A stretch of DNA of 6,064 bases from Pseudomonas sp. (GTDB taxonomy: Bacteria > Pseudomonadota > Gammaproteobacteria > Pseudomonadales > Pseudomonadaceae). Below are positions 1-6,064 of the stretch, piece by piece; the first letter of the stretch is position 1; every line of letters begins with the position of its first letter. The notes under the pieces were generated by a model. That model did no database searches and was not told the DNA's origin. It saw nothing but the letters and a program-made list of their open reading frames with translations. Location of the stretch: NCBI GenBank assembly GCA_003525045.1, contig DQGF01000078.1, positions 1 through 6,064 on the forward strand, given 5' to 3'. The position numbers and the translations under genes are program-made.

Positions 1-20
1 GCGAGGCTTGCCCGCGAAGC
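1..20. repeat. Partial REP palindrome at the left window edge
   Basis: Bases 1-15 read GCGAGGCTTGCCCGC and fold into a stem of three plus three G-C pairs around a TT turn, with one bulged A at base 4. The following CGAAG matches the usual tail of Pseudomonas REP elements. The 5' part of the element (the TGTAGGAGC-type head) lies outside the window, so this is a partial copy. It begins about 10 bases beyond the stop codon of the lipoprotein gene. A 3'-flanking position is typical for REPs, which can act as mRNA 3' stabilisers, gyrase sites or RAYT transposase substrates. None of these roles can be shown here. Confidence 0.6.
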
Positions 21-29
21 TTTCAGGCT

Positions 30-983
30 TTAATTCGGCCCCGGATCCGCCACCAGTCGCCCGGCATCCCTGGTCAATGACTTGAGGAATTCGGTCTGCA
101 ACTCCGGATCGTTGCGAGTCAGCTCGATCAGGCTCTGCTCCAACTCCGTGGCTTCTTCTTCCAGGCCCAGCTCCGACAAACGCTTGACCCGGTGTACCCA
201 CTGGCTCACTTCGTCGTCTTCGAGGTCGTCGTAGATCAGCCCGTGAGCTTCGAGCAGTTTGCCGCGCAAGGAACTACTGACCGCCAGGGACGAGTCGGAG
301 TGCACGTCGTCCTGGGCATCGGCGACACTGATCAGCAGTCGGCTCAGATGATTGATGTCATGTTCAGCGAACGGACTGTCCAACAGGTTCAGGCGCAAAA
401 TGCCGTTTTTGTCGGTGCTCAGTTCAAAGGTTTCCTTGCCGGCCTTGACCTCTACCGGGCGTTCGCTCCACGGCAGGCTCGAGTACTCGGTGCGCTTGTC
501 GAGCTGCACTTCGTCGATACCGGCCAGGTTCTGCTGCGCACGACCGTTTGACTGCGCGTTCATGAACGGATTGAGCCCGGCGAAGCCGTAGCTGAACCAG
601 TCCCTGGTTACACTGTCTGGAAGGTTGCCGAGGGCGAATACGTTGACCACATTCGCGCCGATACCACCCACCACCGCCACCGCGCCCAGCGGAATCTCGT
701 AGACCTCCCGCCAGGGTTGGTACGGCGTGTAGCGATCATAGTGGCGCGTGACTTCGAATTCGGTGACTTCGAAGGTCTTCTGCTCGTGGATTTTCACCCG
801 ACGCTGCGGCAGCTCAAGTACCTTGGGCTCGCCGACATCGATCTGCAGGCTGTGATCGAGCAATTTGCGCTCGATGCGTTCCTCGTGCTCGCTGCGTTGC
901 GACATGTGATTGGCACAGCCGCTGACCAGCAGGGTGCCGCACAAGGCGGCACCACCGAGGCCTAAGGTGTTTCGCTTGAACAT
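30..983 (-). CDS. Uncharacterised outer-membrane-type lipoprotein downstream of proS
   Basis: I do not recognise a named family for this 317-residue protein. The N-terminus is a lipoprotein signal: basic start MFKR, a Gly/Ala/Leu core, and lipobox LVSGC with the lipidated Cys at residue 23. Residue +2 is Ala, not Asp, which by the usual Lol rule favours outer-membrane sorting. Residues 30-95 are charged and rich in Tyr and Arg. Residues 97-120 form a Gly/Val/Ala-rich hydrophobic stretch (GAVAVVGGIGANVVNV) that could be membrane-inserted or a buried glycine-rich helix pair. Residues 150-225 look like mixed beta structure, and residues 250-305 are acidic and probably helical. The ATG at 981-983 follows an AGAGAAG-like ribosome site and lies only 17 bases after the proS stop, so it is probably cotranscribed with proS. 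The gene ends just before a REP element. Lipoprotein status is well supported by sequence; the function is unknown. Confidence 0.85.
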   Translation of the reverse strand: MFKRNTLGLGGAALCGTLLVSGCANHMSQRSEHEERIERKLLDHSLQIDVGEPKVLELPQRRVKIHEQKTFEVTEFEVTRHYDRYTPYQPWREVYEIPLGAVAVVGGIGANVVNVFALGNLPDSVTRDWFSYGFAGLNPFMNAQSNGRAQQNLAGIDEVQLDKRTEYSSLPWSERPVEVKAGKETFELSTDKNGILRLNLLDSPFAEHDINHLSRLLISVADAQDDVHSDSSLAVSSSLRGKLLEAHGLIYDDLEDDEVSQWVHRVKRLSELGLEEEATELEQSLIELTRNDPELQTEFLKSLTRDAGRLVADPGPN

Positions 984-1000
984 GACTTCTCTATCTGGTG

Positions 1001-2716
1001 TCAGCGGCGGATACGGGCCTGGAGGAAAGACAGCACCTCAGCGACCGGCAGCGCTTGCGCCTCGGGCTCGGTGCGGCTCTTGTATTCCAGATTGCCTTCG
1101 GCGAGGCCGCGGTCACTGACCACGATCCGGTGAGGAATGCCGATCAGCTCCATGTCCGCGAACTTGATGCCCGGGCTGGTTTTCTTGTCACGGTCGTCCA
1201 GCAGCACTTCGAAGCCGGCTGCAGTCAGTTCTGCATACAGCTTGTCGGTGGCTTCGCGAACCTGTTCGGTTTCGTAGCGCAGTGGTACCAGGGCGATCTG
1301 GAAGGGCGCCAGGGTATCGCTCCAGATAATGCCGTTCTGGTCGTTGTTCTGCTCGATGGCCGCGGCCACTACGCGGGACACGCCAATGCCATAGCAGCCC
1401 ATTTCCAGGGTCACTGGCTTGCCGTTTTCGCCCAGCACTTCGCACTTCATCGCTTTGCTGTACTTGTTGCCCAGCTGGAAGATGTGCCCGACTTCAATGC
1501 CGCGCTTGATTTCCAGGGTGCCCTTGCCATCCGGGCTTGGGTCGCCGGCCACCACGTTACGCAGGTCGGCCACGGTCGGAACCGGCAGGTCACGCTCCCA
1601 GTTCACGCCGAAGTAATGCTTATCGTCGATGTTGGCCCCGATGCCGAAGTCGCTCATCAGCTCGACGGAACGGTCGATAATGACCGGCAGCGGCAGGTTC
1701 AGCGGGCCGAGGGAGCCGGCACCGGCGCCAATGGCGTCGCGCAATTCGGCTTCGGACGCCATCACCAGCGGGCTGGCAACGCCTGGCTGGTTGGCGGCCT
1801 TGATTTCGTTCAGCTCGTGGTCGCCACGGATGATCAGGGCAATCAGCTTGCCTTTCTCTTCAGCGTGAACCACCAGGGTCTTGATGGTCTTCTCGATTGG
1901 CAGGTCGAAGCCCTCGACCAGTTGCGCGATGGTCTTGGCGTTCGGCGTGTCGATCAGGCGCAGATCTTCCGCTGCTGCTGCACGGGAAGTTTCCCGTGGC
2001 ACGGCTTCGGCTTTCTCGATGTTTGCCGCGTAGTCGGAACCGTTGCTGAAGACGATATCGTCTTCGCCGGATTCGGCCAGCACGTGGAACTCGTGGGAAC
2101 CGGCGCCGCCGATGGAGCCGTTGTCGGCTTCAACCGCACGGAACTTCAGGCCCAGACGAGTGAACACGTTGCAGTACGCCTGATACATGCGGTCGTAAGT
2201 GACCTGCAGCGAAGGCTGATCGGCATGGAACGAGTAGGCGTCCTTCATGATGAATTCGCGGCCGCGCATCAAACCGAAGCGTGGGCGGATTTCGTCACGG
2301 AATTTGGTCTGGATCTGATACAGGTTGATCGGCAGCTGTTTGTAGCTGCTCAACTCATTGCGCATCAGGTCGGTGATCACTTCTTCGTGGGTCGGGCCGG
2401 CGCAGAAGTCGCGACCGTGGCGATCCTTGAAGCGCAGCAATTCAGGGCCGTATTCTTCCCAGCGACCGGATTCCTGCCACAGCTCAGCCGGTTGCGTGCT
2501 CGGCATCAACACTTCAAGAGAACCCGCAGCGTTCATTTCTTCACGAACGATGGCTTCGACCTTGCGCATCACTCGCAAGCCCATCGGCAGCCAGGTGTAC
2601 AGGCCCGAGGCGAGTTTGCGGATCATGCCGGCGCGCAGCATCAGCTGATGGCTGATAACGACCGCATCGGAAGGCGTTTCTTTCTGTGTGGCGAGCAAAA
2701 ATTGACTGGTGCGCAT
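1001..2716 (-). CDS. proS: Prolyl-tRNA synthetase (ProRS, bacterial type with editing domain)
   Basis: This enzyme charges tRNA(Pro) with proline in the cytoplasm using ATP. The 571-residue length is normal for the bacterial long form (E. coli 572). It starts [10 protein letters not shown], as expected for the family. Class II core features are visible: the proline-binding TxE (T109, E111 in GPTHEEV), motif 2 with FRDE at 139-142 and [10 protein letters not shown] at 151-160, and motif 3 GCYGIGVSR at 440-448. The insertion (INS) editing domain lies between motifs 2 and 3 (about 225-405). It has K279 in EKTIKT and H367 in DDKHYFG, which match the E. coli residues tied to hydrolysis of mischarged Ala-tRNA(Pro). 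The C-terminal anticodon-binding domain covers about 470-565. The ATG at 2714-2716 has only a weak Shine-Dalgarno (upstream bases CGACAACGGCCAACC), but the conserved N-terminus supports it. The gene follows ampG on the same strand after 145 bases and precedes the lipoprotein gene by 17. All key residues are intact. Confidence 0.98.
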   Translation of the reverse strand: MRTSQFLLATQKETPSDAVVISHQLMLRAGMIRKLASGLYTWLPMGLRVMRKVEAIVREEMNAAGSLEVLMPSTQPAELWQESGRWEEYGPELLRFKDRHGRDFCAGPTHEEVITDLMRNELSSYKQLPINLYQIQTKFRDEIRPRFGLMRGREFIMKDAYSFHADQPSLQVTYDRMYQAYCNVFTRLGLKFRAVEADNGSIGGAGSHEFHVLAESGEDDIVFSNGSDYAANIEKAEAVPRETSRAAAAEDLRLIDTPNAKTIAQLVEGFDLPIEKTIKTLVVHAEEKGKLIALIIRGDHELNEIKAANQPGVASPLVMASEAELRDAIGAGAGSLGPLNLPLPVIIDRSVELMSDFGIGANIDDKHYFGVNWERDLPVPTVADLRNVVAGDPSPDGKGTLEIKRGIEVGHIFQLGNKYSKAMKCEVLGENGKPVTLEMGCYGIGVSRVVAAAIEQNNDQNGIIWSDTLAPFQIALVPLRYETEQVREATDKLYAELTAAGFEVLLDDRDKKTSPGIKFADMELIGIPHRIVVSDRGLAEGNLEYKSRTEPEAQALPVAEVLSFLQARIRR

Positions 2717-2758
2717 GGTTGGCCGTTGTCGGTTGCTGATGACGAGAAATGACGGAGC

Positions 2759-2787
2759 ATTGTACGGGCGAGATCTTCTGGCGTACA
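2759..2787 (-). promoter_or_regulatory. Probable sigma-70 promoter of proS
   Basis: Read on the minus strand, TACAAT (plus 2759-2764) matches the -10 consensus at five of six bases. Seventeen bases upstream lies TGTACG (plus 2782-2787), a weak -35 with three of six matches. Transcription would start near 2752 and give a leader of about 35 bases before the proS ATG. The position in the gap after ampG fits an independent promoter for proS and the lipoprotein gene. The call rests mainly on the good -10 box. Confidence 0.45.
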
Positions 2788-2854
2788 GGCGTGCGGTCGG
2801 CGGTGTGGCAGAAGGGCCGGAATCGTCGCGCCCTCTACGATGCTTCCTGCGTTA

Positions 2855-2872
2855 AAGAGCCCTACGACTCTT
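2855..2872 (-). other. Short hairpin spanning the ampG stop codon
   Basis: On the minus strand AAGAGTC-GTAG-GGCTCTT can pair as a seven-base stem with one G-U wobble and a four-base loop. The loop bases include the TAG stop of ampG. Only three T residues follow (CTCTTTAAC), so it is a poor intrinsic terminator. It may attenuate read-through or mark the mRNA 3' end, or it may be chance. No better terminator is visible between ampG and proS. Confidence 0.3.
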
Positions 2873-4421
2873 CCACGACTTGGGTCGGGGCCGGCTCTGG
2901 CGTCGGCGTCGGACCGGCGCGGCGGTTCTCCTGGTACCAGTGCACGGCGATCAACAGCAGCGTCGGAATGCCCAGGAGCGCGGTAATCAGGAAGAAGTTG
3001 TGATAACCGAATTTTTCCACCATCACCCCTGAGTAGCCGCCGATCAGGCGTGGCAGCAGCAGCATGATCGAACTGAGCAGTGCGTACTGGGTGGCGGAGA
3101 ACTTGAGGTTGGTGAGGCTCGACAAGTAGGCAACGAACGCCGAGGTCGCCAGGCCTGAACTGAAGTTGTCCAGGGAGATGGTGCCAATCAGCATGTTCAG
3201 GTTGGCGCCCATGTCGGCGAGCATCAAAAACAGCAGGTTGGTGCCGGCCGACATGATGCCGCCGATGAACAGGATCGGCAGGATGCCGAAGCGCACGATC
3301 AGCAGGCCGCCCATGCCGGCGCCGACCAGGGTCATGATCAGGCCGAAGATTTTGCTGACGCTGGCAATCTGATCCTTGGTGAAGCCTTGATCGATGTAGA
3401 AAACGTTGGCCATCACGCCCATGACGGTATCGGACATCCGGTAGGTGGCGATAAGCCCGAGCAGCAGCAGAGCCTGCCAGCGGTAGCGCAGAATGAAGTC
3501 GTTGATTGGCGTCAGCACCGGCGCCAGGCCCCGGCGGCCCACGGCTGACAGGCACAGCGCGGTCAGGGTGATGTAGAGGATTGCCCGCAGAAAGGCGCGG
3601 TCTTCGAGCAGCAGGTCGACCAGGCTCTCGCCTTCGAACAGCACGCTGGCGAAGTCGGTGTTGTAGAGCTGGGTGAACATGGCCGGTACGGACACCAGCA
3701 GTACGATCAGCACGAATACCGATGCCAGTTGATGCACAAAGCTGTAGCGTCCGGCCTGCAGTTGCGTGCGCAATGGCACCGGCGGTTCGCGCATGAAAAA
3801 TGAAGTCAGCAGCGCCGGGATCATCAGCGCGCCGAACAGTATGTAAGTGCCGGCCCAGGCCGAATGCTGGTAATTGAAGCCGGTGGAGCCGAAGCCTTCG
3901 GCGAAGAACAGCGCGCCGGCGGTGGCCAGCAATGCGGCGATTCGATACCCGGACATGTAACTGGCGGCCAGCGCTGCCTGGCGGCTGTCTTCGGCGATTT
4001 CCAGGCGATAGGCGTCGACCGCGATGTCTTGCGTGGCGGAGGCGAAAGCGACGACCACGGCGATAGCGATCAGCCAGGACAAATGCTTTTGCGGGTCGCA
4101 GAAACCCATCCCGATCAGGCCGAGAATCACCAGTGCCTGGGATAGCACCAGCCAGGAGCGTCGGCGACCGAGCTTGCCGAGCAATGGCAGGCGCCATTGA
4201 TCGAGCAGCGGTGACCAGACCCATTTAAAGGCGTAGGCCAGGCCGATCAGGCTTGCATAGCCGATGGTTTCGCGAGCCACGCCGGCTTCACGCAGCCAGA
4301 CCGAAAGTGTCGAAAACACCAGCATGTAGGGTAGGCCGGCGGCGAAACCAAGCAACAACAGCACAAGCGTTGAGGGGCTGGCATAGGCGGCGAGCGCGGC
4401 GCGCCAGGTTTTACGGGGCAT
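2862..4421 (-). CDS. ampG: AmpG-type muropeptide permease (MFS, inner membrane)
   Basis: By family, AmpG imports GlcNAc-anhydroMurNAc peptides from the periplasm for cell-wall recycling, and these products feed AmpR-controlled ampC induction. The 519-residue protein is strongly hydrophobic, with about 14 candidate membrane segments from residue 17 (STLVLLLLGFAAGLPYML) to about 495. Family marks include GFAAGLP at 25-31, the WSPLLDQ turn at 69-75, a basic GRRRSW loop at 85-90, and ATQDIAVDAYR at 129-139, the best AmpG signature here. A central extra region (about 230-295) adds two membrane segments between the two six-helix MFS halves, as in AmpG. The tail from 502 is Pro/Thr-rich and probably cytoplasmic. 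The ATG at 4419-4421 has no strong Shine-Dalgarno; the next Met (33) would cut the first membrane segment. The ATL gene ends 44 bases upstream on the same strand. Pseudomonads can carry a second, shorter paralogue (AmpP); the length here favours AmpG. No ampC or ampR lies in the window. Confidence 0.88.
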   Translation of the reverse strand: MPRKTWRAALAAYASPSTLVLLLLGFAAGLPYMLVFSTLSVWLREAGVARETIGYASLIGLAYAFKWVWSPLLDQWRLPLLGKLGRRRSWLVLSQALVILGLIGMGFCDPQKHLSWLIAIAVVVAFASATQDIAVDAYRLEIAEDSRQAALAASYMSGYRIAALLATAGALFFAEGFGSTGFNYQHSAWAGTYILFGALMIPALLTSFFMREPPVPLRTQLQAGRYSFVHQLASVFVLIVLLVSVPAMFTQLYNTDFASVLFEGESLVDLLLEDRAFLRAILYITLTALCLSAVGRRGLAPVLTPINDFILRYRWQALLLLGLIATYRMSDTVMGVMANVFYIDQGFTKDQIASVSKIFGLIMTLVGAGMGGLLIVRFGILPILFIGGIMSAGTNLLFLMLADMGANLNMLIGTISLDNFSSGLATSAFVAYLSSLTNLKFSATQYALLSSIMLLLPRLIGGYSGVMVEKFGYHNFFLITALLGIPTLLLIAVHWYQENRRAGPTPTPEPAPTQVVEES

Positions 4422-4465
4422 GGGCTGGAGTCTGCCTCAAGAATTACGGAAACAAAGCGCGCACT

Positions 4466-4846
4466 CTAACCGCTGTGCTCTACCGGACGCCAGCCATGGC
4501 GCTGAATATCAACACGATTATTCAGGATACTGATGCCCTCCATGCGCAAACGCGCCCGCTGTTCGTCCCCCGATGGGCTGCCCACTGGCAGGCTGATGCG
4601 CCCGCCGGCACCGAGCACGCGGTGCCAAGGCAATTTGCTGTCAGAGGGCAGTTGGCTCAGTGTCCGTCCGACCCAGCGGGCGGCGCGACCCAGTCCGGCC
4701 AGTTCGGCAAGTTGACCGTAACTCACGACTTTGCCCTCGGGCACTTGCGCCAGCGTCAGATAGAGCGCCGTGCGTCGGATTTGCGCCGGGCTTTCGTTTT
4801 CATCGGTCAAGTCGGTCACGTCCGGAGTTCCTGGGGGAGTTCGCAT
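4466..4846 (-). CDS. Alkyltransferase-like (ATL) protein, MGMT-fold DNA-damage binder without the active-site cysteine
   Basis: The protein has the DNA-binding domain of O6-alkylguanine-DNA alkyltransferases, but the acceptor motif PCHR is PWHR (residues 73-76), so W74 replaces the methyl-accepting Cys. It therefore cannot repair by alkyl transfer. Proteins of this type (E. coli YbaZ, S. pombe Atl1) bind O6-alkylguanine, flip it out and hand the lesion to nucleotide excision repair. Y43 (SYGQLAELAG), R57 (RAARWVG) and W74 have the same spacing (14 and 31 residues) as Y114, R128 and C145 of human MGMT, so the base-flipping Tyr and Arg finger are kept. The N-terminal MGMT domain is absent. The ATG at 4844-4846 has no clear ribosome site. 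A GTG at 4817-4819 (V10) lies nine bases after AGGA and may be the true start, giving 117 residues that still hold the whole domain. The gene is 44 bases upstream of ampG and divergent from the DUF481 gene. Confidence 0.92.
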   Translation of the reverse strand: MRTPPGTPDVTDLTDENESPAQIRRTALYLTLAQVPEGKVVSYGQLAELAGLGRAARWVGRTLSQLPSDSKLPWHRVLGAGGRISLPVGSPSGDEQRARLRMEGISILNNRVDIQRHGWRPVEHSG

Positions 4847-4856
4847 TACCGTCTGT

Positions 4857-4885
4857 AGAGTAATTCCTGGATCCCCAATTGAGAA
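4857..4885 (-). promoter_or_regulatory. Possible promoter of the ATL gene
   Basis: On the minus strand TTCTCA (plus 4880-4885, four of six -35 matches) is followed after 17 bases by TACTCT (plus 4857-4862, three of six -10 matches). The -35 overlaps one arm of the inverted repeat at 4878-4896. Transcription would start near 4850, which gives only a few bases of leader for the ATG start and about 30 bases for the GTG start at 4819. Both boxes are weak. Confidence 0.2.
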
Positions 4886-4896
4886 ATGAACTCAAT
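4878..4896. promoter_or_regulatory. Perfect 6-base inverted repeat in the divergent intergenic region (operator-like)
   Basis: ATTGAG at 4878-4883 and CTCAAT at 4891-4896 are exact reverse complements separated by seven bases (AAATGAA). The element lies between the divergent ATL and DUF481 genes, about 20 bases upstream of the candidate DUF481 -35 box and over the candidate ATL -35 box. It could be an operator for a dimeric regulator or a short RNA hairpin. I recognise no specific regulator consensus, and six-base arms can arise by chance. Confidence 0.35.
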
Positions 4897-4916
4897 AGAA
4901 ATAGTCGGGTCAGTGC

Positions 4917-4944
4917 TTGCTGGGGTCTTATTCCCACGGATAAT
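4917..4944 (+). promoter_or_regulatory. Probable promoter of the DUF481 gene
   Basis: GATAAT at 4939-4944 matches five of six -10 bases. TTGCTG at 4917-4922, after a 16-base spacer, keeps the TTG of the -35 box. Transcription would begin near 4951 and leave a leader of about 30 bases that includes a run of seven T residues at 4951-4957. The region is visibly more AT-rich than the flanking genes, which fits a promoter. Confidence 0.4.
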
Positions 4945-4982
4945 GCCGACTTTTTTTCGCAATTTTGAGCCTGTATTTGCTT

Positions 4983-5990
4983 ATGGTGTCCAGAACCCTG
5001 CTGTGCCTCGCTGTCTTCACTGCTTCCACACCCCTGCTCGCCGACACCGTCTGGTTGAAGAACGGCGACAAACTGAGCGGCAAGATCACCCTGTTCGATG
5101 GCGGCAAGCTGTTGATCCAGACCGAATACGCCGGTGCGGTCCCGATCGACTGGAAACAGGTCAAAACCCTGGAAAGCGATCAACAGTTGCTGGTCAAGCA
5201 GGATGCCTATACCGGCGAAAAGGCCAAGGGCCTGCATGCCGCGGAAGACGGCAAGGTGACCCTTGCCAACGGCGACGGTCCCAAGACCGTGGAGCTGGCC
5301 AGTATTCAGCAGATGCTCAAGCCCAAGCCGGTGGTCGAAGATTTGGTGTGGAAGGGTAATATCGACGTAGCGCTGGATTATCAGCGTGCAGAAAACGATA
5401 CCGATGACTACGACGTCGACTTCAAGACCAGTGCCCGTCATGGCAGATGGCGTCACACCGCAGAAGGCGAGTACAACCGCGAATTCCAGGACGACGTGGT
5501 CACCACGGACAACTGGCGCGGCGAGTACGCCCTTGACCGCTTCCTGACCGACAAATGGTTCTGGCAAGGCCGTCTGGTCTACAAGCGTGACAAGGTCGAA
5601 GACCTTGCCCGTCAGCGCACCGTCGGTACCGGTCCCGGTTATCAGTTCTGGGATGACGAGCTGGGTGCATTCTCCCTGGGCTCGCTGCTCAACCGCACCG
5701 ATTACGAATACAGCGATGGCGGCAAGGATAACTTCTATTCGGTCGCCATGAAGTGGGACTACAACCGCTACCTGGTCGGCAAGAAGGTGGAGTTCTTCAC
5801 CAATGGCGAGGTGGGCAAGCCGCTGGGCGGCGTGGCGGATTATGCGCTGGATGCCGAGGTTGGGCTGCGTTACAAAGTGACGGATTGGGCTTCGCTGAAC
5901 CTGAAGGCCGAGAAAGACATCATCACGGGCAGCGATGAGGCTGACCTGAGCAAGACCCGTTATACCGCAGGGTTTGGCGTCACCTGGTAA
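4983..5990 (+). CDS. DUF481 family outer-membrane beta-barrel protein (YdiY-like)
   Basis: The start is taken as ATG 4983-4985, giving 335 residues; a TTG at 4965 would add six. This start gives a compact signal peptide (MVSRTLLCLAVFTASTPLLA) with likely cleavage after A20. Residues 21-63 and 78-112 look like two small beta modules, opening with DTVWLKNGDKLSG and containing VTLANGDGPKTVELA. From about residue 120 (DLVWKGNIDVALDY) to the end, alternating polar and hydrophobic strands rich in Tyr, Trp and Phe are typical of a DUF481 barrel. The chain ends in an aromatic residue (RYTAGFGVTW), like the C-terminal beta-signal read by BAM. Some family members, such as E. coli YdiY, are annotated as salt-induced, but no substrate is established. 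No Shine-Dalgarno is obvious before the ATG (TTTTGAGCCTGTATTTGCTT). The gene diverges from the ATL gene and ends 11 bases before a REP element. Confidence 0.9.
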   Translation: MVSRTLLCLAVFTASTPLLADTVWLKNGDKLSGKITLFDGGKLLIQTEYAGAVPIDWKQVKTLESDQQLLVKQDAYTGEKAKGLHAAEDGKVTLANGDGPKTVELASIQQMLKPKPVVEDLVWKGNIDVALDYQRAENDTDDYDVDFKTSARHGRWRHTAEGEYNREFQDDVVTTDNWRGEYALDRFLTDKWFWQGRLVYKRDKVEDLARQRTVGTGPGYQFWDDELGAFSLGSLLNRTDYEYSDGGKDNFYSVAMKWDYNRYLVGKKVEFFTNGEVGKPLGGVADYALDAEVGLRYKVTDWASLNLKAEKDIITGSDEADLSKTRYTAGFGVTW

Positions 5991-6001
5991 ACCTCGCCCC
6001 C

Positions 6002-6026
6002 TGTAGGAGCGAGCTTGCTCGCGAAG
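6002..6026. repeat. Pseudomonas REP element
   Basis: TGTAGGAGCGAGCTTGCTCGCGAAG has the standard Pseudomonas REP layout: a conserved head (TGTAGGAGC) and a perfect hairpin GCGAGC-TT-GCTCGC at 6009-6022. It starts 11 bases after the DUF481 stop. CCTCG at 5992-5996 and CGAGG at 6031-6035 could form a further five-base outer stem around it. No T-run follows, so it is not a standard intrinsic terminator, though it may protect the mRNA 3' end. Only one unit is seen; an inverted partner (REPIN) could lie beyond the window. The last 40 bases hold no gene that I can support. Confidence 0.8.
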
Positions 6027-6064
6027 AACCCGAGGACGACGCGTTCATCCAGACAGCACGCGTT

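Noticed and set aside
998..2752. A 584-codon open frame on the plus strand, antisense to all of proS
   Set aside because: It is codon-aligned with proS and stays open because proS avoids TTA, CTA and TCA codons, as is common in high-GC Pseudomonas. The translation shows no domain and no conserved start context, and proS is unmistakable.
2641..4224. A 527-codon minus-strand frame overlapping ampG and running into proS
   Set aside because: Its translation is rich in Arg, Ala, Pro and Gly with no membrane pattern or known motif, typical of an out-of-frame shadow in GC-rich DNA. ampG in the other frame has clear family motifs.
4253..4858. A 201-codon plus-strand frame across the ATL gene and the ampG 5' end
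   Set aside because: It is antisense to two confidently identified genes and has no motif; it is a shadow frame.
4965..4982. TTG start for the DUF481 protein, six residues longer
   Set aside because: Neither start has a clear Shine-Dalgarno, but the ATG at 4983 gives a standard signal peptide with Arg near the N-terminus, so the longer form is less likely.
4800..5567. A 255-codon minus-strand frame opposite the DUF481 gene
   Set aside because: It overlaps the start of the ATL gene and the whole divergent promoter region, and its translation has no recognisable domain. The plus-strand frame has a signal peptide and barrel pattern.
6039..6064. ACGCGTT repeated at 6039-6045 and 6058-6064
   Set aside because: A seven-base repeat 12 bases apart at the window edge is too short to support an attachment site or other element.
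1..6064. Search for tRNA, rRNA, CRISPR, insertion sequences, toxin-antitoxin or defence genes
   Set aside because: No cloverleaf, repeat-spacer pattern, transposase motif or small paired ORFs with plausible starts were seen. The block reads as conserved chromosomal genes with uniform base composition.

Overview
The window looks like ordinary chromosomal DNA from a fluorescent-group Pseudomonas. The evidence is high GC with G/C-rich third codon positions, a 571-residue ProRS of Pseudomonas type, an AmpG-like permease, and Pseudomonas-style REP palindromes (GCGAGC-TT-GCTCGC core) at the right edge and, as a partial copy, at the left edge. The assignment comes from reading the sequence, not from a search.

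Layout from left to right: a partial REP element (1-20); an uncharacterised 317-residue outer-membrane-type lipoprotein gene on the minus strand (30-983); proS, prolyl-tRNA synthetase, minus (1001-2716); a 145-base gap with a likely proS promoter; an AmpG-type muropeptide permease, minus (2862-4421); a small alkyltransferase-like (ATL) DNA-repair protein, minus (4466-4846); an AT-richer divergent intergenic region with a short perfect inverted repeat; a DUF481 outer-membrane protein gene, plus (4983-5990); and a complete REP palindrome (about 6002-6026).

Transcription units are inferred from spacing. The ATL gene and ampG lie 44 bases apart on the same strand and may be cotranscribed. proS probably has its own promoter and reads through 17 bases into the lipoprotein gene. 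The DUF481 gene diverges from the ATL gene and ends at a REP element. Cell-envelope functions recur (lipoprotein, muropeptide import, outer-membrane barrel), with translation (proS) and alkylation-damage recognition (ATL) as housekeeping neighbours. No shared pathway linking all five genes can be shown.

I found no mobile element, CRISPR array, tRNA, rRNA or clearly new multi-gene system. The points most worth a second look are the Cys-to-Trp ATL protein, the uncharacterised lipoprotein coupled to proS, the duplicated periplasmic module ahead of the DUF481 barrel, and the palindrome in the divergent promoter region.
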